A DNA stretch of 64,000 nucleotides, taken from positions 1 through 64,000 of the forward strand of contig DASSJF010000082.1 in assembly GCA_035691305.1 (NCBI GenBank), in the 5' to 3' direction. Within the stretch, counting starts at the first letter, position 1. Every line of letters begins with the position of its first letter. Positions 16,648 through 24,931 of this stretch are shown one piece after another. Under the pieces are notes generated by a model. That model saw only the letters and a list, made by a program, of their open reading frames with translations, was not told the origin of the DNA and made no database searches. The translations under genes were made by a program, and so were the position numbers. Source of the DNA: a bacterium (lineage in GTDB: Bacteria; Sysuimicrobiota; Sysuimicrobiia; Sysuimicrobiales; Segetimicrobiaceae).

Positions 16648-17475
16648 ATGCGGGCACTGCTCACGTCCACATTTCGCACTCGTACGCTCGCGTGGCTCAC
16701 ACAGAGACCGTGGATTCCGGACACACGGCTCCGGTCGGTGGAGTTCGAGAGCGCAGATGGGATCAGGCTGACCGGATGGTACGGCGATCGGCCCGGGGCC
16801 GCCGCGACGATCATCCTCTGCCACGGCGTGCCCGGAGATAAGCGCGACATGGCCGGTCTGGCCGGCGCGCTCATCGACGCGGGGTTCGCCGTGCTCGCGT
16901 TCGATTTCCGGAATTGGGGAGAGAGCGCGCGCACGGCGGTCACCCTCGGGCACCGAGAACTTCAGGACATCCTGGGGGCTGTGGTACTCGTGGAGCGCCT
17001 CGCCGGACCGCGGCGCCGGATCGGAATCGTGGGGCTCTCGATGGGCGCCGCCGCGGCGATCCTCGCCGCCGCCCGGAGCCCGGCGATCAAAGCGGTCGTC
17101 GCCGACAGCAGCTACGCGAGGCTCGACCACGCCGCCGAGCGGGTGGCGCGCCGCCTCGGCGGGCCGCTCGCGGTCTTGGCGTGGCGCCGAGCCCGGCGGG
17201 TCGGCGAGCGCCTGATTGGTGTGCCGCTGGCGTCGGTCGCGCCCGTCGAGGCGATCGCCGCGATCAGTCCACGTCCGGTTCTGATCATCCACGGGAAGCG
17301 GGACCGGCTGACCGACGTCGGGGACGCCCACGCCCTATACCGCGCGTGCGGCGAGCCCAAGGCGCTCTGGGTCGTCGAACGGGCCGGGCACGCCCGCACG
17401 CGCCGCGTAGGTATCGAGGAATACCACCGGCGCGTCATCGGTTTCTTTGAGGAGCACTTGTCAGCGTCGGCGTGA
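16648..17475 (+). CDS. Alpha/beta-fold hydrolase
   Basis: A 275-residue serine hydrolase. The oxyanion strand is CHGVPGDKRD near residue 57, the nucleophile elbow is GLSMG with Ser131, an acid candidate is the Asp in GKRDRLTDVGD, and the catalytic His is in RAGHAR near residue 250. The layout matches the BEM46/YfhR-like hydrolases with a membrane-near N-terminus. It starts 8 bp after the MFS stop and its TGA overlaps the GTG of the next acyltransferase, so these genes form one translationally coupled operon. The substrate may be a (lyso)lipid ester. Confidence 0.85.
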   Translation: MRALLTSTFRTRTLAWLTQRPWIPDTRLRSVEFESADGIRLTGWYGDRPGAAATIILCHGVPGDKRDMAGLAGALIDAGFAVLAFDFRNWGESARTAVTLGHRELQDILGAVVLVERLAGPRRRIGIVGLSMGAAAAILAAARSPAIKAVVADSSYARLDHAAERVARRLGGPLAVLAWRRARRVGERLIGVPLASVAPVEAIAAISPRPVLIIHGKRDRLTDVGDAHALYRACGEPKALWVVERAGHARTRRVGIEEYHRRVIGFFEEHLSASA

Positions 17476-18161
17476 AAAAGGTGGAATGCGCCGTGCAGCC
17501 GCCGCCCTCGATCACGGAATTTCGGCCGGCCAAGCTCAGCCGGACGTTCACGAGGCTGATGCGGCTGGTGAACCGATCTTACGCGATGCCGCGGGCGCGC
17601 CTCTCGTGCGAGACGCGGGACGCCGAGCGGCTGCGAAGCCTGCCGCCGGGCGTGCTGATCGCTCTCAACCACTCGGATTTCGCCGACGCCATGGTGGTGA
17701 CGGAGCTCGATCTCCTGATCTTTCCCGAGGGCGAGGTATATCTGCTCAACGACGTGGTGATGCCGTTCAAACCGGGTGTCGCGATGCTCGCGCTCGATAT
17801 GGCAAGCGAGCACCGCCGGGAAGGGCGCGCGGAGCGGCCGGTCGTGATCGTCCCGGTCGCGATCAAGTACCGATATCTCGACGACGTGTTGCCCGTACTG
17901 GGCCGGTTGGCGGCGGAGCTCAAGACGGTGTACTTCGGAGATCGCCGGACCGGCCCGCTTTACGACCGCATCTACGCGCTCGGCGTCGAACTGCTCGGCC
18001 GCCAGGAGCGGGAGTGGGGCCTCCGCCCGGATCCCGCCTGGGACCTGTACCACCGCGTCCACGATGCGCGCGGCACCCGCAAAGAGACCGTCCTGCGGCT
18101 CACGCGGGACCTGCGGATCGCTATCCAGGCCATGGTCGACGCCGCGGGCGCCCAGGTATGA
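17472..18161 (+). CDS. PlsC-like acyltransferase with an internal deletion
   Basis: A 229-residue protein containing acyltransferase motif I (NHSDFAD: His67, Asp72) and the motif III block FPEGEVYLLND at residues 84-94. The next block, PFKPGVAMLALDMA, is also intact. In the two neighbouring PlsC proteins, 69 residues separate the catalytic His from FPEG; here the interval is 17. About 50 residues, including the usual acceptor-binding R-x-x-R block, are therefore missing in frame. The long C-terminal part (from about residue 115) is typical of the FPEGEVY subfamily. It is probably inactive or altered. GTG 17472 overlaps the hydrolase stop. Confidence 0.75.
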   Translation: MKKVECAVQPPPSITEFRPAKLSRTFTRLMRLVNRSYAMPRARLSCETRDAERLRSLPPGVLIALNHSDFADAMVVTELDLLIFPEGEVYLLNDVVMPFKPGVAMLALDMASEHRREGRAERPVVIVPVAIKYRYLDDVLPVLGRLAAELKTVYFGDRRTGPLYDRIYALGVELLGRQEREWGLRPDPAWDLYHRVHDARGTRKETVLRLTRDLRIAIQAMVDAAGAQV

Positions 18162-18233
18162 GCCGCGGGGGCTCGCGCCCGGTGCGGCGCACCGCCTACC
18201 TCGTGGCGTTCGTCCTGCCGGCCGGAGCGGAGA

Positions 18234-18914
18234 TCAGCGCGCTTCGATGTGCCGCCCGAGACCCAGGCGCGAGGCCAGGATCGCCGCTTCCGTCCGGTGG
18301 TTGACCCGCAGTTTTGAGAGAATGTTGCTGATGTGATGCTTGACGGTCTTTTCCGCGATCGCGAGGCGCGCCGCGATGTCCTGGTTGCGAAGGCCGCACG
18401 CCAGTAGGTCCAGCACCTCGCGCTCGCGCGCCGTGAGCTCCGAGAACCGCTGCTCCCGCTCCGGGTCGCGTTCCGTGACGCGCGTGAACTCGCGGATGAC
18501 CCGGCCCACGAGACCGGGGTGCAGGATCCCCTCGCCGTCGTGCACCGCGCGCACCGCGCGGACGATCTCGTCCGGAGCGGCGTCCTTGAGGAGATACCCG
18601 CGGGCCCCCGCCTGCAGCGCGCGAAAGACGCGGTCGTCATCGGCGTAGATGGTGAGAATGACCACTTTGATGTTGGGCGCCCGCTCCGCAAGGCGCCGGG
18701 TCGCCGCGATGCCGTCGCAGCGCGGCATCCCGATGTCCATCAGGACGACGCCGGCCTGCCGCGCCACCGCAAGCTCCACCGCCTCATCGCCGTCGGCGGC
18801 CTCGCCCACGATCTCAACGCCGTCCGTCATCGCGAGCAGGTTCGCGAGGGTGTGCCGCAAGACGCTGTCATCGTCGGCAACGAGCAGCCGAACTTTCGAT
18901 GGAGCCTCGCTCAC
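18234..18914 (-). CDS. NarL/FixJ-family response regulator
   Basis: A 226-residue two-component regulator. The receiver domain (residues 8-125) has the acidic pocket VADDD, phosphoacceptor Asp60 in LMDIGMP, the Thr/Ser position in ILTIYAD, and Lys in LLKDAAP. A LuxR-type helix-turn-helix occupies residues 160-220 (LTAREREVLDLLACG, then KTVKHHISNILSKL). It starts inside the end of the histidine kinase gene (4-bp ATGA overlap), so the pair is translationally coupled and surely cognate. The targets are not identifiable. Confidence 0.95.
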   Translation of the reverse strand: MSEAPSKVRLLVADDDSVLRHTLANLLAMTDGVEIVGEAADGDEAVELAVARQAGVVLMDIGMPRCDGIAATRRLAERAPNIKVVILTIYADDDRVFRALQAGARGYLLKDAAPDEIVRAVRAVHDGEGILHPGLVGRVIREFTRVTERDPEREQRFSELTAREREVLDLLACGLRNQDIAARLAIAEKTVKHHISNILSKLRVNHRTEAAILASRLGLGRHIEAR

Positions 18915-20083
18915 GCCATCCTCTCGCGCGGCCGCGGCGCGGCACGCAGGGGGAGCGAGAAGGTGACCGTGGTGCCGCCCGCCGGCCTCGAGGCAATATC
19001 CAGGGTGCCGCCGAGCTCCGCGGCGCGCTCGTGAATGTGGTCGAGCCCAAACCCGCGTCGGCCGCCGTCACCGGCGGCGTCAAAGCCGACGCCGTCGTCT
19101 TGCACGCTGCACGTCAAGGTCCCGGCGGTGTGATCGAGGGTCACCGCCACGCGGCGGGCACGGGCATGCCGCGCGACGTTCGTGAGCGTCTCCTGGAGGA
19201 TGCGCCGAAACGCAAACTCCGACGCGGGTGACAACGGAATCGCCGCGTCGCGGCTGCGGACCTCGGTTGCGATCTCGGTGCGAGTGGACAGCGCGGCGAG
19301 GTATTGTCGCGCAGCGGCTACCGCGTCTCCCGCCGACGGCCCTGGGGACCGGAGCCCGAGGACAAGCAGCCGGATCTCATCCAGACCCTGCCGGAACAGA
19401 CGCTTCACGTCAGGCAGAAGTGCCTGGGCGCGTTGCGGATCCGTGGGCAGCAGGCGTTCGACCAGTTCCACGGACTGCGCCCCCGCGGCCAGGATGTGCC
19501 CCACGCCGTCGTGGATCTCCCGCGCAAGCCGGCCGCGCTCCTCCTCGAGGAGCAGTTGCTCGCGTAGGTGCGCGACCTCCCGTCCGTGCGTGGCCTCCCG
19601 CCACGCGATCCACCCGGCGCCCACGCCGGCAACAAGCATGAAGAACAGTCGGTAGCCGACGACCCAGGTCTCGTCAAAGTTGGCGGGTCGGGTCGCGAGC
19701 AGATAGCCGAGGACGATCCAGCCGCTCAGCGCCACCACGAGCCAGAAGTCGAGGGTCACCGCGGCTTCGCCGAAGACGAAGAAGTAAGCCAGGTAGAAAT
19801 CGTCCCGGATGCCGCCGAGCATCCGGACCACCACGGCGACGATTGCCGCGTCGATGAAAACAAACAGGTACTCGGCCCACATCGGGACCTCGCGCCGCAG
19901 CACGATCGCGGTGCGCGCCGCAAGGTACAGCGCCGACCCTCCCGCTAGCTCGTAGAGGTAGAGGGGCCAGGGACCGAGCAGTGTCCGCCACAACGCAAGG
20001 CCGACGAGGAACACCCAGTCCAGCAAGGTGACAGCCCGCTGCCGGTGCATCCACATTCCCGCCGGGCGCGTCTGGTCGGCCAT
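18911..20083 (-). CDS. Sensor histidine kinase, HisKA_3 (NarX/DesK) type
   Basis: A 390-residue membrane sensor kinase. About five or six transmembrane helices span residues 15-165, with very short loops and no extracellular domain, so it probably senses the membrane itself or a small diffusible signal. A coiled linker leads to the HisKA_3 phosphoacceptor in LAREIHDGVGHIL, then the ATPase domain with N-box ETLTNVARHARA, DDGVGFD and GFGLDHIHERA. Translation could begin further upstream at 20209, but that extension is charged and unlike a kinase. It is operonic with the response regulator. Confidence 0.93.
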   Translation of the reverse strand: MADQTRPAGMWMHRQRAVTLLDWVFLVGLALWRTLLGPWPLYLYELAGGSALYLAARTAIVLRREVPMWAEYLFVFIDAAIVAVVVRMLGGIRDDFYLAYFFVFGEAAVTLDFWLVVALSGWIVLGYLLATRPANFDETWVVGYRLFFMLVAGVGAGWIAWREATHGREVAHLREQLLLEEERGRLAREIHDGVGHILAAGAQSVELVERLLPTDPQRAQALLPDVKRLFRQGLDEIRLLVLGLRSPGPSAGDAVAAARQYLAALSTRTEIATEVRSRDAAIPLSPASEFAFRRILQETLTNVARHARARRVAVTLDHTAGTLTCSVQDDGVGFDAAGDGGRRGFGLDHIHERAAELGGTLDIASRPAGGTTVTFSLPLRAAPRPRERMA

Positions 20084-20211
20084 CCGGAACGGCGTTTTCG
20101 ACGGCCCGGCCGGACCCTCCCGTGGGCCCTTCGACCGATGTGCATTCCGGCCGTCCCTTCTATCGTCGGAGACGGAACAAGGTTGGACGTCGGGCTTCGG
20201 GGGCGGCACCG

Positions 20212-20418
20212 ATGCTAGCGAGCGCGCCGGCCGATCGGCATTCCTCGGTTCTCGCGGGTGTCTTGTGGCTGGCGGGCCTTATGGCGCTTTACTTTATTCT
20301 CGGCCACCTCTTCATGGTTTGGGACGGCTCGTTCGCCTCGTTGGGCGACCCGTCGGGCGCGCCCGACTCGGTGACGGCGTGTCCATACCCGTTCTGCGGG
20401 ACTTGGTTCCCGCGGTAG
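20212..20418 (+). CDS. Small membrane protein
   Basis: A 68-residue protein with one strong transmembrane helix (VLAGVLWLAGLMALYFILGH, residues 13-32). A polar, probably external, C-terminus with two cysteines (TACPYPFCGTW) could form a disulfide. It is divergent from the kinase gene and 89 bp ahead of the CDP-alcohol phosphotransferase. I recognise no family; the frame is likely real because the hydrophobic segment is long and well bounded. Confidence 0.5.
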   Translation: MLASAPADRHSSVLAGVLWLAGLMALYFILGHLFMVWDGSFASLGDPSGAPDSVTACPYPFCGTWFPR

Positions 20419-20507
20419 CGCCTTCTTATGTCCCTCGCGCGCCGGCAGCTGAGCAAGGGCGCAAGAGCAACCCCGGCCGCGATCCGGCGACGCCTCCTGC
20501 GGGAGGC

Positions 20508-21143
20508 ATGGTGAGCAAGGCGCCCGCCGAGCGCAGGCTCTCCGTGGCGAATCCGCCGCTCACGCTTGCCGATGCAGTCACGGGCTGCCGACTCGTGCTG
20601 TTGCCATTCCTCGTCTATGCGCTCGCACAACGGCTGGCGGGGCTCGGAGCGGGACTGCTGGCCGCCGTGATTGTCAGCGATCTCATTGACGGTCGGATCG
20701 CCCGCTTGATGCCGCGGGTCCGCAACTTCGGCGGGGCATTCGACAGCGCAATCGATTTTGTGGTCATCTACGTCCTGTTCACGGTGTTGTTCATTATCGG
20801 GCTCCTACCTTGGTGGAAATGGGCCGTCATACTGGTGACAGGCCTGCTCATGGCGGTCACGCAAACCCTGTATGCGGTCTCGGCGGGAGACATTGTATTC
20901 GCCCCAACCGTCACCGCCAAGCTGGTTGGACAGATTCAGTATGCTTACTTGCTGCTTCTGACCGCCCGTAGGTTCTGGCTGACCGGCGAATGGGTGCAGG
21001 TTACCGACCACGCAATCTTCGTGCTCTTGGCTCTTGCGATTGCGGTGAACACACGACGGCAGACGATCCTTCTTTTCAATCATGTAAGGGCGCGCGCATT
21101 GCGGTTAGGCCGGACAGCGCACGTGCCTTCTGACAACATCTAG
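20508..21143 (+). CDS. CDP-alcohol phosphatidyltransferase family protein
   Basis: A 211-residue integral membrane enzyme. The full CDP-alcohol phosphotransferase signature is present: Asp58, Asp61, Gly62, Ala65, Arg66, Gly75, Asp79 and Asp83 (DLIDGRIAR, then GGAFDSAID). It transfers a phosphatidyl group from CDP-diacylglycerol, or another CDP-alcohol, to an alcohol such as glycerol phosphate or inositol; the acceptor is not determined. GGGAGG lies just before ATG 20508, and GTG 20511 is an equally good start. Its 3' end is 22 bp from the tRNA-Glu CCA end. GC is lower here than in the flanks. Confidence 0.88.
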   Translation: MVSKAPAERRLSVANPPLTLADAVTGCRLVLLPFLVYALAQRLAGLGAGLLAAVIVSDLIDGRIARLMPRVRNFGGAFDSAIDFVVIYVLFTVLFIIGLLPWWKWAVILVTGLLMAVTQTLYAVSAGDIVFAPTVTAKLVGQIQYAYLLLLTARRFWLTGEWVQVTDHAIFVLLALAIAVNTRRQTILLFNHVRARALRLGRTAHVPSDNI

Positions 21144-21165
21144 CAGCCGGGTGCAGTCAAACGCA

Positions 21166-21243
21166 TGGTGCCCCGAGCGGGATTCGAACCCGCGTTACCG
21201 GCTTGAAGGGCCGATGTCCTAGGCCGACCTAGACGATCGGGGC
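21166..21243 (-). tRNA. tRNA-Glu (anticodon TTC) with encoded CCA
   Basis: A full cloverleaf can be drawn. The acceptor stem GCCCCGA/TCGGGGC has 7 pairs. The D arm is GTCT...AGGAC, the anticodon stem TCGGC/GCCGG has a 7-nt loop CCTTCAA, and the T arm GCGGG/CCCGC has loop TTCGAAT. The 3' CCA is encoded. TTC reads Glu codons. The base before the anticodon (position 33) is C where nearly all tRNAs have U; this was checked on both strands. The tRNA is otherwise normal. Confidence 0.95.
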
Positions 21244-21527
21244 CGGATTCACAGTAGCACATGCGGGCCGCCGCCGCCTAGTTTCCGGCCGCGGCCTTCC
21301 ACAGCCCGCGGCGCCCGCATAGAACGGCGACCTCTCAGTAAATCCCTGAATTTAGCCTTGGGGAAGCGTGTCGTTGTCCGGCATCCCATCCTGGGAAAAG
21401 AACGGACACCGGCACGGGAAAATTGACCCGAACACCTGATCGACGCCTGCCGACCTCGCCCGGAACATTCGGCTCCTCGCCATCGTTTGGCCGGGTACAT
21501 TTTGGCACCGAGTCAAGCGGAGGACAT

Positions 21528-22142
21528 ATGTCGCGCAAGACACGGACGCGCACCGTGCGCCTGAGGCGCCCTGCGGTGGGCGGCATTCATCTCGTTCGCT
21601 CGGGAAAGCGGGCCGCCCGCCTCACGCGGCTCCCGAGACGCTCCTACGTGATTCGCGAGAAGTACCTACGCCGCTTCCGGACGCTGGCCCGACAGCTCAC
21701 GGACATCCCCCTGAGCCCCGATACGACGTTCGACGGTCTGCTCAACATGGGGGACGACGGGAACGAGATCTGGGTCGAAGCCGGGCTGCCGAGGCCGGAG
21801 AAGCAATTCACGATCCTCCACGAGTTGGTCCACGCACGGCGGCAGCGGGCTGGGGAGGACCTCGACGACGACGTCCTAGAGGAGCAGATCGTGGAACTGG
21901 AGGCAGTCGCCCGCGCGAGCCGGCGGCTGCTCAGCCGGATGTCGTCGGGCATGCTGCTCTCCCTGCTGCACGACTACCTGACCCGTCGCGGCCTGGACGA
22001 TCCTAACACTTGGACGGGCCTCCGGCGCGTGTACACTCGGATCGGCCAGTTGATTTCCGGCCGGACGAGTCCGCGGCGCGCGGCGCCGGTCCCGCAGGTG
22101 GCGCATCGTCGGCCGGCCCGCAGGCGGCACACGGCCGGTTAG
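21528..22142 (+). CDS. Small HExxH zinc-metalloprotease-like protein
   Basis: A 204-residue basic protein with HELVH at residues 98-102, the zinc-binding and catalytic motif of gluzincin-type peptidases. Glutamates in DDDVLEEQIVELEA about 20 residues later could supply the third ligand, as in ImmA/IrrE-type (M78) proteins. The first 40 and last 30 residues are arginine-rich and probably disordered. No signal peptide is seen. ATG 21528 has GGAGGA upstream. Bases 21244-21527 between it and the tRNA hold nothing I can support. The function is uncertain; a regulatory protease is one possibility. Confidence 0.65.
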   Translation: MSRKTRTRTVRLRRPAVGGIHLVRSGKRAARLTRLPRRSYVIREKYLRRFRTLARQLTDIPLSPDTTFDGLLNMGDDGNEIWVEAGLPRPEKQFTILHELVHARRQRAGEDLDDDVLEEQIVELEAVARASRRLLSRMSSGMLLSLLHDYLTRRGLDDPNTWTGLRRVYTRIGQLISGRTSPRRAAPVPQVAHRRPARRRHTAG

Positions 22143-22217
22143 TATCAGGCCGGCCGCCGGGAGGCCGGCGACCGGGGTACCGTTCGGGGTTCTGCGCTGC
22201 CGTTAGGCCACGCCATC

Positions 22218-24809
22218 CTACCGGTCTTGGGGCGCGTTCTCCGTGGACGGCGCGCCGGGACGCGGCGGAACCGGCGGCGGCGGCTCGGGCGGCGGAGTGC
22301 CGGGCGGAGGCGGTTCGGGCGGGCCGGGCGGCGGTCCCGGCGGCGGTGGCGTCGCGGGTCCGCCCTGCATGATAATCGTTTCGCGCACCTCGCGGCGGTC
22401 CCCGAATTTCTGGAGCCGCTGCGCCAGATCCGCGAGCCGGCGCTGGACCCGGCCGTTGATCGTGCCGGCCGGATAGTTGCCGTCCTTGTCCGGCGTCCCG
22501 GCCGGGACGCCGGTCAGGATCTCGATCCCGTCGTCGATCGTCCGTGCGGTCCAGACGTGGAATCGGCCTTCGCGCACCGCGTCCACCACCTCGGCGCGCA
22601 GCATCAGGTTGCGGACGTTCTGGTGCGGGATGATGACGCCCTGGCGGCCGGTCAGGCCGCGCGCCTTGCACGTCAGGTAGAAGCCCTCGATCTTTTCGTT
22701 CACGCCGCCGATCGGCTGGATCTCGCCTCGCTGGTTCACAGAGCCGGTCGTGGCGATGCCCTGGCTGATCGGGGCGCCGGCGAGTTCGCTCAGCAGCGCG
22801 TAGAGCTCGGTCGAGCTTGCGCTGTCGCCGTCGACCTCGGAGTACAGCTGCTCGAAGGCGAGCGAGGCGGAGAGGCTGAGGGGCGCCTGCTGCGCGAACC
22901 GGCTGGCGAAGAACGACGAGAGGACGAAGACGCCCTTGCTGTGGATCCGCCCGGACATCTGCGTCTCCCGCTCGATGTTGACGACGCCCCGCGAGCCGAC
23001 GTACACGCGGGCGGTGATCCGGCTCGGCTGCCCGAACGCATAGTCCCCCAGTTGGAGCACCGCGAGCCCGTTGATCTGGCCGGCCACCGCGCCGTCCGTG
23101 TCGACGAGGATCTGGCCGTTCTCGATCGCCTCGCGGATCTTCTCCTCGATCAGGTTGCTGCGATGCGCCTTCTGTTCCACAGCCCGCTTCACGTCTTCCC
23201 GCGTGACGATGTCCCGGCCGGCCTTCTTGGCCCAGGCCGCCGCCTCGAAGACGATTTCCGTGACCTCGTTGAAGCGTGTGCTCAATTTGCCCTGCTCGCC
23301 CGCGACGCGGGTGCCGTGGTCGATCACCTCGGCCACCGCCTGGGCGTCGAACTCGCAGACCCCGCAGCGCCGGGCGATGCCGGTGATCACGCGCGCGTAC
23401 TCGCGCATCGTCTCGGGCGTGCGCTCGACCACGACGTCGAAGTCCGCCCGGATCTTGAACAGCTGCTCGAAGTCTTCGTCGAGCGCGTACAGCAGGTGGT
23501 AGAGATCGGGGGTCCCGACGAGGATGACCTTGATGTTGACCGGGATCGGGTCGGGGCGCAGGGTCGCCGTCGGCAAGGCGCCGGCGGCCTCCCCAAGCGA
23601 CTCGATCCGGATTTCGCCGCCGCGCAGCGCTCGCTTGAGGCCCTCGTAGGCGAACGGGCTCGTCAGCACGTCGCGGACGAGCAGGATGAGGTAGCCGCCG
23701 TTCGCGAGGTGCAGCGCCCCCGGCTTGATCATGCTGAGGTCCGTGACGAGGGCCCCGAACTCGACGCGCAGCTCCGCCCGGCCGACGAGATTGTAATACG
23801 TGGGGTTCGTCTCGACGATCACGGGCGCGCCCTTCGTGTCCGCGTGGTCGACGAGCAGGTTGACCTGGTAGCGCGCGACCGGGTCCCGCCGCGGCATGCC
23901 GGGCAACTCCGGGGGGCGCTGGCCCTCGTCGTCGCCGGTTTGCGTGATCTCGGCGAGATGGTCGAGCATGTCCTGCTTGGCGGCGTCGAAGAACGCGAGC
24001 ACCCGCGGGTGGTCCGCGTACTGCTCGCGGAGCCGTTGGATCGGCGCGTCGATCATGTATTGGGCCGTCTGCCGCTCGAGGTCGCGGAGTGCTTCGCGGC
24101 CCTCCCGTTCGAGCGCCCGCACCTGCCGCAGCGCCTCGGTCACGGAATCGCCGAGTTCGGTCGTGCGCTGCTGCAGCTTCGTCCGGTCGGCCTCCGGCAG
24201 TTGGTTGAACACCTCTTCCGGCACCGGCTTGCCCTGCAGATCGACCGGCACCGTCGCGATGCCCGTCGGGGTGCGCTGCAGCATGAGGCCCTTGCCGCGG
24301 GCCTCGGTCTCGAGGTTCTCCCAGATCTGGCCGACCCGCTGCTCGTAGCGCTTCACGACGTCGGCGCGCCGGCGTTCGTACAGTTCGCTCGTGAACGCCT
24401 GGCGGAGGCCTTCCCGGATCTCGACGAGCAGTTCCCGTACGTCGTGCTGGAACTTGCGGCCGAGTCCGGGCGGCAGCATGATCGCGATTGGCTGGCTCGG
24501 GGAGGCGAAGTTGCGGACGTAGCACCAGTCCGGCGGGACGCGCCCCTCCTTCGCGGCGTCCTGGACGGCCGTGCGCGCGAAGGTCATGCGTCCCGTGCCG
24601 GACGGCCCGCTGATGAAAATGTTGTAGCCCGGCTGGTCGATGCGCATGCCGAAGTCGAGCGCCTGCACCGCGCGCGGCTGGCCTACCAGCCGCGGACTCA
24701 CGTCCGACTGCAGTTCGGCGGTGGTCTTGAAGCCGAGACTCGCGGCGTCGCAGGTGCGGCGGAGCGCGTCCGGGCCGAGTCGCCGGCTGTCATCGAGTGG
24801 AGCTGACAT
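22218..24809 (-). CDS. Lon-related protease (LonC/AAA_32 type)
   Basis: An 863-residue protein with an AAA-like N-terminal region, a long coiled middle (residues 130-270) and a C-terminal Lon protease domain. The Ser-Lys dyad is Ser663 (DGDSASSTE) and Lys706 (GVNEKIEG), 43 residues apart as in classical Lon. The P-loop reads GPSGTGRMT (residues 68-76), with Arg in the Lys position, as in the AAA_32 subfamily, so ATPase activity is doubtful. The last 50 residues are an extreme proline/glycine-rich tail. It is divergent from the secretion operon. Confidence 0.9.
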   Translation of the reverse strand: MSAPLDDSRRLGPDALRRTCDAASLGFKTTAELQSDVSPRLVGQPRAVQALDFGMRIDQPGYNIFISGPSGTGRMTFARTAVQDAAKEGRVPPDWCYVRNFASPSQPIAIMLPPGLGRKFQHDVRELLVEIREGLRQAFTSELYERRRADVVKRYEQRVGQIWENLETEARGKGLMLQRTPTGIATVPVDLQGKPVPEEVFNQLPEADRTKLQQRTTELGDSVTEALRQVRALEREGREALRDLERQTAQYMIDAPIQRLREQYADHPRVLAFFDAAKQDMLDHLAEITQTGDDEGQRPPELPGMPRRDPVARYQVNLLVDHADTKGAPVIVETNPTYYNLVGRAELRVEFGALVTDLSMIKPGALHLANGGYLILLVRDVLTSPFAYEGLKRALRGGEIRIESLGEAAGALPTATLRPDPIPVNIKVILVGTPDLYHLLYALDEDFEQLFKIRADFDVVVERTPETMREYARVITGIARRCGVCEFDAQAVAEVIDHGTRVAGEQGKLSTRFNEVTEIVFEAAAWAKKAGRDIVTREDVKRAVEQKAHRSNLIEEKIREAIENGQILVDTDGAVAGQINGLAVLQLGDYAFGQPSRITARVYVGSRGVVNIERETQMSGRIHSKGVFVLSSFFASRFAQQAPLSLSASLAFEQLYSEVDGDSASSTELYALLSELAGAPISQGIATTGSVNQRGEIQPIGGVNEKIEGFYLTCKARGLTGRQGVIIPHQNVRNLMLRAEVVDAVREGRFHVWTARTIDDGIEILTGVPAGTPDKDGNYPAGTINGRVQRRLADLAQRLQKFGDRREVRETIIMQGGPATPPPPGPPPGPPEPPPPGTPPPEPPPPVPPRPGAPSTENAPQDR

Positions 24810-24848
24810 CGCGTTCTTCTCGTTCGTCTAGGAGCAGGCGTTCGCCTC

Positions 24849-24876
24849 TTGACGAAGCCGGCCGCTTCCGTATATT
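24849..24876 (+). promoter_or_regulatory. Sigma-70-like promoter of the secretion operon
   Basis: TTGACG (24849-24854), a 16-bp spacer and TATATT (24871-24876), 56 bp before the first gene of the operon. GTATAT starts in the -10 region and its complement ATATAC ends about 25 bp further on, making an AT-rich inverted repeat (24870-24901) that could bind a repressor. Confidence 0.6.
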
Positions 24877-24931
24877 GATATTTGTACATTGAAACATATA
24901 CACATCCGCGCCCGTCTTGGAGAAGCCCGAC

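Noticed and set aside
21166-21243. tRNA-Glu as attachment site for an island carrying the HExxH and secretion genes
   Set aside because: No integrase and no second copy of the tRNA 3' end was found within the window.
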